In this document: positions 1-8,590 of the stretch, piece by piece
How the letters are laid out: each line of letters opens with the position of its first letter
Numbering within the stretch: position 1 is the stretch's first letter
DNA from: CAZNKU01 sp045654805
Lineage (GTDB): Bacteria > Bacillota > Clostridia > Monoglobales > Firm-18
Direction: 5' to 3'
Assembly: GCA_045654805.1 (NCBI GenBank)
Contig: JAZOOD010000069.1
Location: 1-39,363 of the forward strand
Length of the DNA stretch: 39,363 nucleotides
The notes under the pieces: model-generated
Told to the model about the DNA's origin: nothing
Seen by the model: the letters and a program-made list of their open reading frames with translations, nothing else
The model's database searches: none
Program-made: the position numbers and the translations under genes

Positions 1-31
1 GATTGCATACATCGATTCTAAGAAGGCGTAA
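1..31 (+). CDS. acpP: 3' end of probable acyl carrier protein (partial)
   Basis: Only the last codons lie in the window. From base 2 they read IAYIDSKKA and stop at 29-31. An ACP helix commonly ends in a short basic tail of this kind, and acpP commonly sits directly before fabK in Clostridia. The 21-base gap to fabK carries that gene's ribosome site. Identity rests on nine residues plus position, so it is a context-supported guess. Confidence 0.5.
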   Translation, partial: IAYIDSKKA

Positions 32-52
32 GTAAAAAAGGAGCGTGGAGTA

Positions 53-997
53 ATGTTAAATACACCAATATGTGAAATGCTTGGAATAAAGCACCCTATT
101 CTGCAAGGAGGTATGGCACATATATCTGATGCTCACCTTGCTGCTGCTGTGTCAAATGGTGGTGGACTTGGCATTATTTCTGCTGCGAACGGTAATGTCA
201 GTTGGCTTTCGGAACAGATAGACACAGCACGAAAGCTAACTGATAAGCCCTTTGGCGTAAACATAATGCTTATGGGCGAAAATATTGATGAAATTGCAAA
301 GCTCATTGCAGAAAAAAAGGTAGCAGTTGTTACCACAGGTGCAGGTAATCCCGAAAAATACATACCTATGTGGAAAGAAGCCGGTGTAAAAGTCATTCCT
401 GTTATAGCATCTTCTGCTCTTGCAAAGCTTGTAGAAAGAAGCGGTGCAGATGCGGTTATAGCAGAAGGCGGTGAATCAGGCGGTCATGTAGGCGAAATGA
501 CAACTATGGCACTTGTTCCGCAGGTTTGTGACAGCGTGAGCATTCCCGTTATCGCCGCAGGTGGTATCGCAGACGGCAGAGGAATGGCGGCAGCCTTGAT
601 GTTAGGCAGTGTAGGTGTTCAAATTGGAACAAGATTTCTCGCAGCCTATGAATGTAATATAAGTCGTGAATATAAGGACAAAATTTTAAAAGCAAACGAC
701 ACTGCAACCATAGTTACGGGAAGAAGATTAGGACATCCCGTAAGAAGTCTTAAAAGTCCGTTTTCAAGAGGATATCAGAAAGCTGAATATACAAGTATAA
801 GCGATGATGAACTTGAAATGATGGCTGTTGGCTCTTTGAGAGCAGCAGTGGTTGACGGTGACAGTAAAAAAGGTTGCTTTTTAGCAGGTCAGATTTCAGG
901 CCTTATTAACAAAGAAGAAAATGCTTCGGATATAATAGCAGACATTGTTACTGAAGCTGAAAATATATTGATTGGAGCAAAAAAATGGGTAAAATAG
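53..997 (+). CDS. fabK: Enoyl-[acyl-carrier-protein] reductase II (FabK)
   Basis: FMN-dependent reductase for the last step of each fatty-acid elongation cycle, converting trans-2-enoyl-ACP to acyl-ACP in the cytoplasm. The 314-aa protein has the FabK/nitronate-monooxygenase TIM-barrel pattern: N-terminal PILQGGMAHIS, the flavin-binding GGESGGHVG (about residues 139-147) with its conserved His, then IPVIAAGGIADG and GVQIGTRF phosphate-binding turns. Family length is about 310-320 aa, so it is complete. A GGAG-rich site precedes the ATG. It overlaps fabD by 13 bases, implying translational coupling. The FabK flavoenzyme is structurally unrelated to FabI and is known to be insensitive to triclosan. 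The fab neighbourhood makes FabK much more likely than a nitronate monooxygenase. Confidence 0.95.
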   Translation: MLNTPICEMLGIKHPILQGGMAHISDAHLAAAVSNGGGLGIISAANGNVSWLSEQIDTARKLTDKPFGVNIMLMGENIDEIAKLIAEKKVAVVTTGAGNPEKYIPMWKEAGVKVIPVIASSALAKLVERSGADAVIAEGGESGGHVGEMTTMALVPQVCDSVSIPVIAAGGIADGRGMAAALMLGSVGVQIGTRFLAAYECNISREYKDKILKANDTATIVTGRRLGHPVRSLKSPFSRGYQKAEYTSISDDELEMMAVGSLRAAVVDGDSKKGCFLAGQISGLINKEENASDIIADIVTEAENILIGAKKWVK

Positions 998-1905
998 CGT
1001 TTGTTTTCTCAGGACAAGGTTCTCAATACAGCGGTATGGGAAAATCCTTGTACGAAATGGAAGGTATAGCAAAGAAACTGTATGATGATGCAGAAGAAAT
1101 TCGTTACGGCACAATGAAGCAGTCATTTGAGGGTACTGACGAAGAATTAAAAATTACGGCAAACACTCAGCCTTGTATGTATCTTGTAGAGCTTTCGGCT
1201 GCATTGTCGCTTAATGAAAAAGGCATTTATGCAGATGGCGTTGCAGGTTTTTCTCTCGGTGAGATAGGAGCACTAGCGTATGGCGGTAGTTACTCCTACC
1301 TTGACGGATTTAAAATAGTTACTTCTCGTGGACAATTTATGAATGAAGCGGCTGATCCTGAAAATGCCGCAATGTGTGCAGTTCTAAAACTTGATAGTGA
1401 AACTGTTACTAAAACTGCAGCAGAATTTGATAATCTTTATGCAGTAAATTATAACTGTCCCGGACAGACAGTAGTATCAGGTTTAAAGAGCAGTATGCCT
1501 GCCTTCGAGGAAAAGGTAAAAGAACTCGGCGGCAGATGTATTCCACTTGCTGTAAGCGGAGCTTTTCACTCTCCTTTTATGAGTGATGCTGCTGATAAAT
1601 TTGAATCACAGCTTAAGGCTTATGAAATTACTGCACCTAAAATTCCGGTATATGCAAATCTTACCGCAAAACCATACGAAGATGATATTGCATCAACACT
1701 CAAAATGCAGATGCAATCTCCTGTAAAGTGGCAGGAAACAATCGAAAATATGATTGCAAACGGATTTACAGATTTTATTGAAGTTGGTCCCGGTAAAACT
1801 CTCTGTGGATTGATTAAGAAGATTTCAAAAGAAGTAAATGTATATTCGGTTGAAAATGCAGAAACACTTTTGGAAACTGTAGAGGCGGTGAAGAATAATG
1901 CTTAA
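985..1905 (+). CDS. fabD: Malonyl-CoA:ACP transacylase (FabD)
   Basis: Transfers malonyl from malonyl-CoA to ACP to supply the elongation substrate. The 306-aa protein begins with the family signature AFVFSGQGSQ. It carries the nucleophile elbow GFSLG with catalytic Ser90, and SGAFHSPFM with catalytic His196. GQTVVSG and the C-terminal EVGPGKTLCGL are also typical. Length matches the family. The ATG lies inside the end of fabK and the last codons overlap fabG by 8 bases, so the three are co-translated. Nothing suggests a pseudogene. Confidence 0.96.
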   Translation: MGKIAFVFSGQGSQYSGMGKSLYEMEGIAKKLYDDAEEIRYGTMKQSFEGTDEELKITANTQPCMYLVELSAALSLNEKGIYADGVAGFSLGEIGALAYGGSYSYLDGFKIVTSRGQFMNEAADPENAAMCAVLKLDSETVTKTAAEFDNLYAVNYNCPGQTVVSGLKSSMPAFEEKVKELGGRCIPLAVSGAFHSPFMSDAADKFESQLKAYEITAPKIPVYANLTAKPYEDDIASTLKMQMQSPVKWQETIENMIANGFTDFIEVGPGKTLCGLIKKISKEVNVYSVENAETLLETVEAVKNNA

Positions 1906-2629
1906 TGGAAAAGTTGCTGTTATAACAGGTGCATCACGAGGTATAGGTGCTGCAATTGCAGAGAAATTTTCAAGCCAAGGGGTTAATGTAGCAATAATCT
2001 ATAACGGTAATGAAGATGCCGCAAACGCCGTAAAAGAAAATGCAGAAAAAAACGGCGTTAAAGCAGAAATCTATAAATGCAATGTAGCAAATGCAGAAGA
2101 ATGCAAAGAAACTGTAAAGGCTATTACAGAAAACTTTGGCGGTATAGATATTCTTGTAAATAACGCAGGTATAACCCGTGATAACCTTTTGATATCAATG
2201 AGTGAAGAAGAATTTGATGATGTTATAAACACAAACTTAAAAGGTTGCTTTAATATGATAAAAGCATGTGGCAGAAACTTTATAAAGAAGAAATACGGAA
2301 AAATCATCAATGTATCTTCCGTGTCTGCTCTGCTCGGAACTGCAGGACAGGTAAATTATTCTTCTTCAAAAGCAGGTGTAATTGCTTTAACTAAAGTAAC
2401 AGCAAGGGAATTTGCATCAAAAAATGTTTGTTGTAATGCAATTGCTCCCGGTTTTGTAACTACAGATATGACAAAGGATTTACAGTCAGAAGAATATTTG
2501 AAATTGATACCACTCAAAAGATTAGGTAAACCGGAAGATGTTGCAAACCTGGCAGCATTTTTGGCTGATGATATTTCTGATTATATTACAGGCGAAGTTA
2601 TTCGTATTGACGGCGGTCTTGCCATTTAA
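1898..2629 (+). CDS. fabG: 3-oxoacyl-[ACP] reductase (FabG)
   Basis: NADPH-dependent short-chain dehydrogenase reducing beta-ketoacyl-ACP in fatty-acid elongation. The 243-aa protein shows the Rossmann cofactor loop GASRGIG (residues 11-17), NNAG (88-91), and the catalytic set Ser141, Tyr154 and Lys158 within INVSSVSAL and NYSSSKAG. The end IDGGLAI is typical of FabG. It overlaps fabD by 8 bases and is followed by a strong AAGGAGG site for fabF. Many SDR paralogues exist, but the position inside a fab operon settles the role. Confidence 0.95.
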   Translation: MLNGKVAVITGASRGIGAAIAEKFSSQGVNVAIIYNGNEDAANAVKENAEKNGVKAEIYKCNVANAEECKETVKAITENFGGIDILVNNAGITRDNLLISMSEEEFDDVINTNLKGCFNMIKACGRNFIKKKYGKIINVSSVSALLGTAGQVNYSSSKAGVIALTKVTAREFASKNVCCNAIAPGFVTTDMTKDLQSEEYLKLIPLKRLGKPEDVANLAAFLADDISDYITGEVIRIDGGLAI

Positions 2630-2645
2630 TTAAGGAGGTAAATGT

Positions 2646-3875
2646 ATGAAACGAGTTGTAATAACAGGTCTTGGAGCAGTAACACCGGTAGGATGTGATG
2701 TTCCTACATTTTGGGATAGCTTAAAGACAGGTAAATGCGGAATTGATTACATAACAAAATTTGATACAAGTGAGTATCGTGTAAAGGTTGCTGCAGAAAT
2801 AAAAGATTTTGATCCAACTCCATATATGGAAAAGGCAGAAATCAGAAGAAGTGATAAATTTGTGCAATACGCTATAGCTGCTGCAGCACAGGCAGTAAAT
2901 GACAGCGGTATAGAGAATAATGTTGCTCCTGAACGCTTTGGCGTTTACTATGGTAGTGGCATAGGTGGTTTTGACACCTTTGTAGATGAACATAATAATC
3001 TTCTTAATCGTGGTCCGCTTCGTGTATCTCCGCACTTTATTCCAAAGCTTATAACCAATATGGCTTCAGGAAATATTGCTATTAAATTTGGTGCAAAAGG
3101 TCCTTGTATTGCCGTGAGCACAGCGTGTGCTACAGGAACAACAGCAATTGGCGAAGCGTACAGAACAATAAAAGGCGGTTATGCAGATGCAATCATCGCC
3201 GGAGGTGTTGAAGCAAGTATATCTCCTTTGGCAGTAGCTGCATTTATGAACTGTATGGCACTTTCTGAAAGCGATAACCCTGAAAAAGCATCAATTCCTT
3301 TTGATAAAAACCGAAATGGTTTTGTTATGGGTGAAGGTGCCGGAGCACTCATTGTAGAAGATTACGACCATGCAGTAGCAAGAGGTGCTAAAATTTATGC
3401 AGAAGTTGTCGGTTATGGAAGCACTTGTGATGCTTTCCATGTAACTGCTCCCGATGACTCTGCTGAAAGTTCATCAAGAGCAATTAACGATTGTTTGAAA
3501 GAAGCAGGCAAAACTTTCGCACCTGAAAAAATTTATATCAATGCCCACGGAACAAGCACCCCTCTTAACGATAAAACAGAAACAAAGGCATTTAAAAATG
3601 TGTTTGGTGATGATGCATATAAGATTCATATCAGCTCAACTAAGTCGATGACAGGTCATCTTCTTGGTGCAGCCGGTGCGGTTGAGGGAATTGCTGCAGT
3701 GCTTGCACTTGGCGAAAATATTGTACCCCCTACAATCGGGTATCAGGAAAAAGACGAAGAATGTGATTTGAACTATACACCGAATAAAGCAAATGAAACA
3801 GAGATTGACTTTGCGTTGTCCACTTCTCTCGGATTTGGTGGACACAATGCTTGTGTTGCATTTGCGAAAATCTGA
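2646..3875 (+). CDS. fabF: 3-oxoacyl-[ACP] synthase II (FabF)
   Basis: Condensing enzyme that extends acyl-ACP by two carbons with malonyl-ACP. The 409-aa thiolase-fold protein has the catalytic triad Cys161 (in STACATGT), His301 (NAHGTSTPLND) and His338 (KSMTGHLLGAAG). The C-terminal SLGFGGHNA loop of KAS II is also present. The ATG at 2646 follows an AAGGAGG ribosome site at ideal spacing, the strongest in the operon. fabZ starts 7 bases after its stop. In many Firmicutes accB separates fabF from fabZ; here it does not. Confidence 0.96.
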   Translation: MKRVVITGLGAVTPVGCDVPTFWDSLKTGKCGIDYITKFDTSEYRVKVAAEIKDFDPTPYMEKAEIRRSDKFVQYAIAAAAQAVNDSGIENNVAPERFGVYYGSGIGGFDTFVDEHNNLLNRGPLRVSPHFIPKLITNMASGNIAIKFGAKGPCIAVSTACATGTTAIGEAYRTIKGGYADAIIAGGVEASISPLAVAAFMNCMALSESDNPEKASIPFDKNRNGFVMGEGAGALIVEDYDHAVARGAKIYAEVVGYGSTCDAFHVTAPDDSAESSSRAINDCLKEAGKTFAPEKIYINAHGTSTPLNDKTETKAFKNVFGDDAYKIHISSTKSMTGHLLGAAGAVEGIAAVLALGENIVPPTIGYQEKDEECDLNYTPNKANETEIDFALSTSLGFGGHNACVAFAKI

Positions 3876-3882
3876 GGTGCCT

Positions 3883-4311
3883 ATGAATAGAGAAGAAATT
3901 AAAAATATTTTGCCACACAGAGACAATATGCTTCTTTTGGATGAGGTGGAACTTGTCGATGGTATTGCACACGGAAAAAAGAAAATAACCGGTGATGAAT
4001 GGTTTTTAAAAGGTCATTTTCCTGATAACCCTGTAGTTCCGGGAGTTATTCTTTGCGAGATTCTTGCACAATCTGTATGTGTGTGCTTAGATGGTGTTAT
4101 TGATGAAAGTAAGCTTCCGTATTTTACGGGACTTGACAAGGTAAAGTTCAGAAATCCCGTTAAACCGGGTGATATATTTGAAACGGAGTGTGAAATAACC
4201 AAAGACCGTTCTCCTTTCTATTTTGCAAAAGGATGCGGATATGTTGATGGAAAGCTCTGTGTAAGTGCTGAATTTTCATTTGCAATAGCAAATAAATCGG
4301 AGGAAAAGTAA
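3883..4311 (+). CDS. fabZ: 3-hydroxyacyl-[ACP] dehydratase (FabZ)
   Basis: Dehydrates 3-hydroxyacyl-ACP to the enoyl-ACP used by FabK. The frame is open further upstream, but MNREEIKNILPHRDNMLLLD at 3883 is the true start: it matches FabZ N-termini, lies just after the fabF stop and has a GAGGTG ribosome site. The 142-aa hot-dog protein contains LKGHFPDNPVVPGVILCE with catalytic His45 and Glu59, spaced as in E. coli FabZ. Its stop overlaps the accD start by one base (TAATG), so the two are coupled; accC, often between them, is missing. Confidence 0.95.
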   Translation: MNREEIKNILPHRDNMLLLDEVELVDGIAHGKKKITGDEWFLKGHFPDNPVVPGVILCEILAQSVCVCLDGVIDESKLPYFTGLDKVKFRNPVKPGDIFETECEITKDRSPFYFAKGCGYVDGKLCVSAEFSFAIANKSEEK

Positions 4312-5123
4312 TGGAATTAAAAAAGATATTTAATTTTCTAAATAAGGATGAAGATATAGCTTGTCCTAAATGTAAAAATACTAATAAACATTCTGTGTTC
4401 TTTAATAATTCTATGATTTGTCCCCAGTGCGGAGCATATTTAAGAATGGGCGCAATGGAACGAATTGCTATTGTTACAGACAAGGATAGCTTTGTTGAAT
4501 GTGATGGTAATTTGAAAAGCCAAAATCCCATAGATTTCCCTGAATATGATGAAAAAATCAAAAAAGCTGTTAAAGACAGCGGTCTTAACGAAGGTGTTGT
4601 CTGCGGAACAGCTACAATAAACGGATTTCCTTGTGCAATATTCGTTATGGACTCCAAATTTATGATGGGTAGCATGGGAACTGTTGTTGGTGAGAAAATA
4701 ACAAGACTTTTTGAAAAAGCAACAAAGGAACATCTTCCTGTTGTCGGTTTTACTACTTCCGGTGGCGCAAGAATGCAGGAAGGAATTTTTAGCCTTATGC
4801 AGATGGCAAAGGTTAGCGGAGCCGCAAAGAAACACTCGGATGGCGGCAACTTATATATTACTGTTATTACCGATCCTACAACCGGAGGCGTAACGGCAAG
4901 TTTTGCTATGCAAGGAGATATTATTATCGCTGAACCCAAAGCTTTGATTGGTTTTGCCGGTGCAAGAGTTATTGAACAGACCACAGGGAAAAAACTACCT
5001 GAAGGATTCCAAAGAGCTGAATTTATGTTAGAGCACGGATTTATTGATATGATTGAGGATAGACAAAGACTTAAATATACAATCGGAAAGCTCCTTAAGA
5101 TTCATTCAGCAAAAGCCATTTAA
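4311..5123 (+). CDS. accD: Acetyl-CoA carboxylase carboxyltransferase beta subunit (AccD)
   Basis: Beta subunit of the carboxyltransferase that makes malonyl-CoA. The 270-aa protein has the N-terminal zinc ribbon with Cys18, Cys21, Cys37 and Cys40 (CPKC and CPQC pairs), followed by the crotonase-type core with TTSGGARMQEG and the oxyanion-hole glycines PTTGGVTASFA. Length fits the family. accA follows 18 bases downstream to form the alpha2-beta2 enzyme. The biotin carboxylase and carrier (accC, accB) needed for the full reaction are not in this operon. Confidence 0.95.
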   Translation: MELKKIFNFLNKDEDIACPKCKNTNKHSVFFNNSMICPQCGAYLRMGAMERIAIVTDKDSFVECDGNLKSQNPIDFPEYDEKIKKAVKDSGLNEGVVCGTATINGFPCAIFVMDSKFMMGSMGTVVGEKITRLFEKATKEHLPVVGFTTSGGARMQEGIFSLMQMAKVSGAAKKHSDGGNLYITVITDPTTGGVTASFAMQGDIIIAEPKALIGFAGARVIEQTTGKKLPEGFQRAEFMLEHGFIDMIEDRQRLKYTIGKLLKIHSAKAI

Positions 5124-5141
5124 GATTGGATGTGATAATTG

Positions 5142-5942
5142 ATGGAAACAAAAGTAAATGCATATACAAGAGTATTGGCAGCAAGAGCCAATGACCGAAA
5201 TATGGGTGGATATTACCTTTCAAGAATGATAGATGATTTTGTTGAACTCCACGGTGACCGCAGATTCGGTGATGACGGAGCCATCGTAGGCGGTGTTGGT
5301 ATGCTTAACGGCATTCCCGTAACAGCAATTGCGATGGAGCGCGGTGCAACGGTTGAAGAAAGAATTCAAAGACATTTTGGTTGTCCCACACCCGAAGGAT
5401 ACAGAAAAGCACTCAGACTTATGAAAGAAGCTGAGAAATTTAAAAGACCGATAATCTGCTTTATAGGAAGTCCCGGTGCATATTGCGGAATTGACGCTGA
5501 AGAAAGAGGTCAAGGCGAAGCGATAGCTGAAAATCTTTTTGAAATGATGGGGATTAAAACTCCTATTATTTCCGTTGTAGTTGGCGAAGGTGGTTCAGGC
5601 GGTGCGTTAGCACTCGGTGTTTGTGATACAACTGTAATGCTTGAAAACTCTGTATATTCTGTTATATCACCTGAAGGCTGTGCAAGTATTTTGTGGAAGG
5701 ACTCCTCCAAAGCTTCTGATGCGGCTGATGCATTAAAACTTACCGCAGACGATTTATATTCTTTTGACATAGTGGAAAAAGTAATTGACGAAAAAGATAA
5801 ATCAGCCGAAGAAATTTGTTCTGATTTAAAAAATTATCTTGTAGAAGAATTGAAAAAGAAACAAGTTCTTTCAATAGAACAACTTCTTGAAGATAGATAT
5901 AACAAGTTCAGAAAAATCGGTGCAAATATCTCGGAGGGCTGA
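5142..5942 (+). CDS. accA: Acetyl-CoA carboxylase carboxyltransferase alpha subunit (AccA)
   Basis: Partner of AccD. The 266-aa protein starts METKVNAYTRVLAARAND from the ATG at 5142; an in-frame TTG one codon earlier is less likely. It includes the AccA hallmarks RFGDDGAIVGG, FIGSPGAYCGIDAEERGQGEAIA and VVVGEGGSGGALALG. It is about 50 residues shorter at the N-terminus than the E. coli protein, as is common in Clostridia. Its stop is one base before the degV ATG, with a GGAGGG site inside the accA end, so degV belongs to the same transcript. Confidence 0.94.
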   Translation: METKVNAYTRVLAARANDRNMGGYYLSRMIDDFVELHGDRRFGDDGAIVGGVGMLNGIPVTAIAMERGATVEERIQRHFGCPTPEGYRKALRLMKEAEKFKRPIICFIGSPGAYCGIDAEERGQGEAIAENLFEMMGIKTPIISVVVGEGGSGGALALGVCDTTVMLENSVYSVISPEGCASILWKDSSKASDAADALKLTADDLYSFDIVEKVIDEKDKSAEEICSDLKNYLVEELKKKQVLSIEQLLEDRYNKFRKIGANISEG

Positions 5943-5943
5943 T

Positions 5944-6801
5944 ATGGTTAGAATTATTACGGATTCAGCGGCAGATTTTGAGCCACAGGAATTAGAAAAA
6001 TATAATATAACTTGTGTTCCGATGCAAATTTCATTTGATGATAATGAGTATAAGGAAAATGAAAATTTGACCAAACAACAATTTTATGATTTGTTGGAAA
6101 AATGCGAGAACTTCCCGAAAACCTCACAGCCTACTCCATACGATTTTGAAGTGCTACTTGAAGAATTTATGGAAAATGGCGATGAATGTATAATTATTAC
6201 CATATCATCAGCATTAAGCGGAACCTACCAAAACGCATTTTTAGTTAAGCACATGCTTGATTACGAAAATTGCTATGTGGTTGACAGCCTGAATGCAACG
6301 GCAGGACAAAGACTTTTGGTTGATTATGCTGTGAAGCTTCGCAACGAAGGCAAATCTGCAAAAGAGATTTTTGATGCATTGGAAATTGTTAAAACTAAAA
6401 TCAAGTTGTATGCTTGCGTTGATACATTAGAGTACCTTCATAAAGGCGGTAGATTGTCAAAAACAGCATATACTGTTGGAACACTTGCTAATATCAAGCC
6501 TGTTATTCGCATTTCCGAAGAAGGTAAAGTAGAAGTATCTTCTAAGGCAATGAGTATGAAAGGCGGTATAAGTACGGTTTCGAAAAAACTGCAAACATAT
6601 ACTCCTGATTTGGATTATCCAATTTATATCGTATATTCTAATAATCGTAAAAACGGAGATTTGTTGGCAGAAGCAGTTCGAAAATTAGGTTTTGAGATAT
6701 TGCCTGAAAACATAATAAATATCGGTGCAACAATTGGTGCGCATGTTGGTTCCGGTGCTTGCGGTGTTATATTTGTATCAGATTTTCAGGGAGAGAAATA
6801 A
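5944..6801 (+). CDS. DegV family fatty-acid-binding protein
   Basis: DegV (EDD-fold) proteins bind a single fatty acid; several act as FakB subunits that present exogenous fatty acids to FakA kinase. The start MVRIITDSAADF at 5944 has GGAGGG (5933-5938) five bases upstream and matches the family N-terminus; the open frame further upstream is overlap with accA. The 285-aa protein shows ITDSAADF, the ligand-loop TSQPTP, ITISSALSGTYQNA, VDSLNATAGQRLLV, LEYLHKGGRLS and C-terminal GAHVGSGACGVIF. Placement at the end of a fab/acc operon supports a lipid role. No fakA is visible nearby. Confidence 0.9.
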   Translation: MVRIITDSAADFEPQELEKYNITCVPMQISFDDNEYKENENLTKQQFYDLLEKCENFPKTSQPTPYDFEVLLEEFMENGDECIIITISSALSGTYQNAFLVKHMLDYENCYVVDSLNATAGQRLLVDYAVKLRNEGKSAKEIFDALEIVKTKIKLYACVDTLEYLHKGGRLSKTAYTVGTLANIKPVIRISEEGKVEVSSKAMSMKGGISTVSKKLQTYTPDLDYPIYIVYSNNRKNGDLLAEAVRKLGFEILPENIINIGATIGAHVGSGACGVIFVSDFQGEK

Positions 6802-6857
6802 TGCAGGGGTACATACATAAAGTAAATTTCTATGACACAGATAAAACGGGTGGTTGA
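6801..6857 (+). pseudogene. 5' stump of an acyl-CoA thioesterase (4HBT/YbgC-like)
   Basis: An ATG overlapping the degV stop by one base opens 18 codons, MQGYIHKVNFYDTDKTGG, then TGA. The pattern YxHKVxFYDTDKxG is the start of YbgC/FadM-type hot-dog thioesterases, where the Asp of YDTD is catalytic; those proteins run about 130-140 aa. Homology ends abruptly after DTDK and nothing matching the rest is seen before or after the IS30 element. The gene was probably the last member of the fatty-acid operon and was cut when foreign DNA arrived. Confidence 0.6.
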
Positions 6858-6938
6858 TACATATATTTAAGGACTAGTAATTTAATAATTGTGTAAAGCC
6901 TAAATAAACGTTTAGCTGAAACGCTTGACAAATAAAAT

Positions 6939-6971
6939 AAGCCTCGTTTGAACGAATTTCAAATGGGGCTT
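6939..6971 (+). terminator. Imperfect hairpin terminator candidate
   Basis: AAGCCTCGTTTGAA (6939-6952) pairs with TTCAAATGGGGCTT (6958-6971) with two non-Watson-Crick positions, followed by the T-rich CTATTTGTTT. It lies in the 270-base stretch between the thioesterase stump and the IS. Probably a weak terminator of the fab operon or left by an earlier insertion. Confidence 0.5.
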
Positions 6972-7004
6972 CTATTTGTTTACTCAGTAATATGTAAATA
7001 TATT

Positions 7005-7054
7005 AAACGGAAATGAAGTTGAATGATTACAAACTCGTTTCCGTTTGTTTTTTT
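7005..7054 (+). terminator. Intrinsic terminator before the IS element
   Basis: AAACGGAAA (7005-7013) pairs perfectly with TTTCCGTTT (7038-7046); the stem extends a few imperfect pairs into the loop, and GTTTTTTT follows (7047-7054). It would stop transcription from the fatty-acid operon before the transposase gene. Confidence 0.7.
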
Positions 7055-7125
7055 ATTAACCTAATTTTTGCTTACAACAGAAAATGTAGGAACCCACCTG
7101 CCTGTGTTTTCGTGTGTTGTATAAA

Positions 7126-8481
7126 TGTATCCACCAAAGATGTATTGGAAAGGAATGTGGCATTTATGTCAGGATATATTACTTTTGAAGAAAGATTAGA
7201 GATTGAGAGTATGATATTTCAAAGATGCTCTTTTGGAGAAATTGCAAAGAAAATTAACAAAGACCGTTCTACTATTTCAAGAGAAATCAGAAGGCATTCT
7301 GTTATTGAAAAAAGTGGTTACAGCGGTTTCGGTTTTAACGCTTGCGTACATAAAGAAACCTGCAAAATGGGTATGGTGTGCGGAGATAAGTGTGTTAAAA
7401 CCTCTTGCAAGTTGTGCAGAACCTGTGGACATTGTAATGACTATTGCCCTAAATTTGCAGAGCAAGTTTGTATCTTAAGAATTAAGCCTCCGTATGTTTG
7501 CAACGGATGTGATGAAAGAAACAAATGCACTCTTGAGAAAACAGTTTACAGTGCAGTTCAGGCAAACATTATGGCTGAACAAGAAATCTCAAGCTCCCGT
7601 AAAGGAGCCTTGTGTGATGAAGCAGAAATAGCAAGGTTAAATGCCTTTGTAACACCTTTAATTCTGAATGGTCAATCTGTTCATCAAATTTACTGCAACA
7701 ATGCTGATACACTGATGTGCAGTGAAAAGACTTTGTATAATTACATTGATGTAGGTTTCTTTGATGCAAGAAACATAGACCTTCCAAGAAAAGTTCGGTA
7801 TAGACCACGCAGAAAGAAAAAAGAATTCAAGGTTGACAGGGGTTGTTATATCGGCAGAAGCTACGAAGAATATCAGAAGCTTTTGAATAAAAAGACAGAT
7901 ATTCACCCTGCACAAATGGACTCTGTAATAGGCACTGTAGGCGGCAAAGTGCTGTTAACCATACATTTTCCACATACGAGCTTTATGATGGGATTTTTAA
8001 GGGATTTTAACACTTCTCAATCGGTTATAGACATATTTGAAATGCTATATGTGAAATTGGGTAGAAAACTTTTTGAAAAGATTTTCCCGGTTATACTTAC
8101 AGACAGGGGTTCGGAGTTTTCTAATCCAAGAATGATAGAGTTTACCAAAGACGGAATACGCAGAACAAGTATATATTATTGCGATGCAGGATGCCCACAT
8201 CAGAAAGGTTCTATTGAGGTAAATCATGAGCTTATCCGTAGAGTATTGCCTAAGGGTGTTACCTTTGATAATTTAACTCAGGAGAATGTTGATGTTATGA
8301 TGAATCACATTAACTCATATAGCAGACTGAAGCTCGGAAACAAAACTCCATTTGAAGCCTTTGAGTTTTATTATGGTACAGAAGTTTTTGAAAAGTTAGG
8401 CTACAAACAGGTTGAAAAAAATCAGGTTATTTTAAACCCGAAGTTACTTAAAAGATAATTTAAAATGATACGGTGGATACA
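7126..8481 (+). mobile_element. IS30-family insertion sequence (candidate ends)
   Basis: TGTATCCACC at 7126-7135 and its exact inverse GGTGGATACA at 8472-8481 bracket the transposase gene, 31 bases before its ATG and 13 bases after its stop. I take them as the core of the terminal inverted repeats. The match stops outside ten bases and no clean target duplication is visible, so the exact ends are provisional. Other elements may have decayed to its left, where the thioesterase is broken. Confidence 0.6.
7166..8458 (+). CDS. IS30-family transposase
   Basis: DDE transposase mobilising the surrounding IS. I choose MSGYITFEERLEIESM at 7166: it matches IS30 N-termini and has AAAGGA upstream, whereas the frame upstream is open only by chance. 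The 430-aa protein has an N-terminal helix-turn-helix (FGEIAKKINKDRSTISREIRRH), a long Cys-rich zinc region at roughly residues 60-125, and the catalytic core with Asp252 (QMDSV), Asp313 (LTDRGSEF) and Glu351 (GSIEVNHEL). IS30 proteins are usually 320-400 aa; the extra length is the Cys-rich insert seen in clostridial members. It appears intact. Confidence 0.9.
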   Translation: MSGYITFEERLEIESMIFQRCSFGEIAKKINKDRSTISREIRRHSVIEKSGYSGFGFNACVHKETCKMGMVCGDKCVKTSCKLCRTCGHCNDYCPKFAEQVCILRIKPPYVCNGCDERNKCTLEKTVYSAVQANIMAEQEISSSRKGALCDEAEIARLNAFVTPLILNGQSVHQIYCNNADTLMCSEKTLYNYIDVGFFDARNIDLPRKVRYRPRRKKKEFKVDRGCYIGRSYEEYQKLLNKKTDIHPAQMDSVIGTVGGKVLLTIHFPHTSFMMGFLRDFNTSQSVIDIFEMLYVKLGRKLFEKIFPVILTDRGSEFSNPRMIEFTKDGIRRTSIYYCDAGCPHQKGSIEVNHELIRRVLPKGVTFDNLTQENVDVMMNHINSYSRLKLGNKTPFEAFEFYYGTEVFEKLGYKQVEKNQVILNPKLLKR

Positions 8482-8590
8482 CTCAATATTAGGTGGGATA
8501 TAGGGGTAGCATTTTGGGTTACAAATTTTTTGCCAAAGCAACTATCCCTTATTGGTATGCAAAAATGCTTATATTTTGAGAAAATAGGTA

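Noticed and set aside
4160..4984. 274-aa minus-strand frame over accD
   Set aside because: Lies opposite a clear accD with no ribosome site and no recognisable domain.
6845..6862. GGTGGTTGATACAT as an end of the IS30 element or an older IS
   Set aside because: It resembles the right end but has a 2-base insertion and the wrong orientation to be the left end; too short to call.
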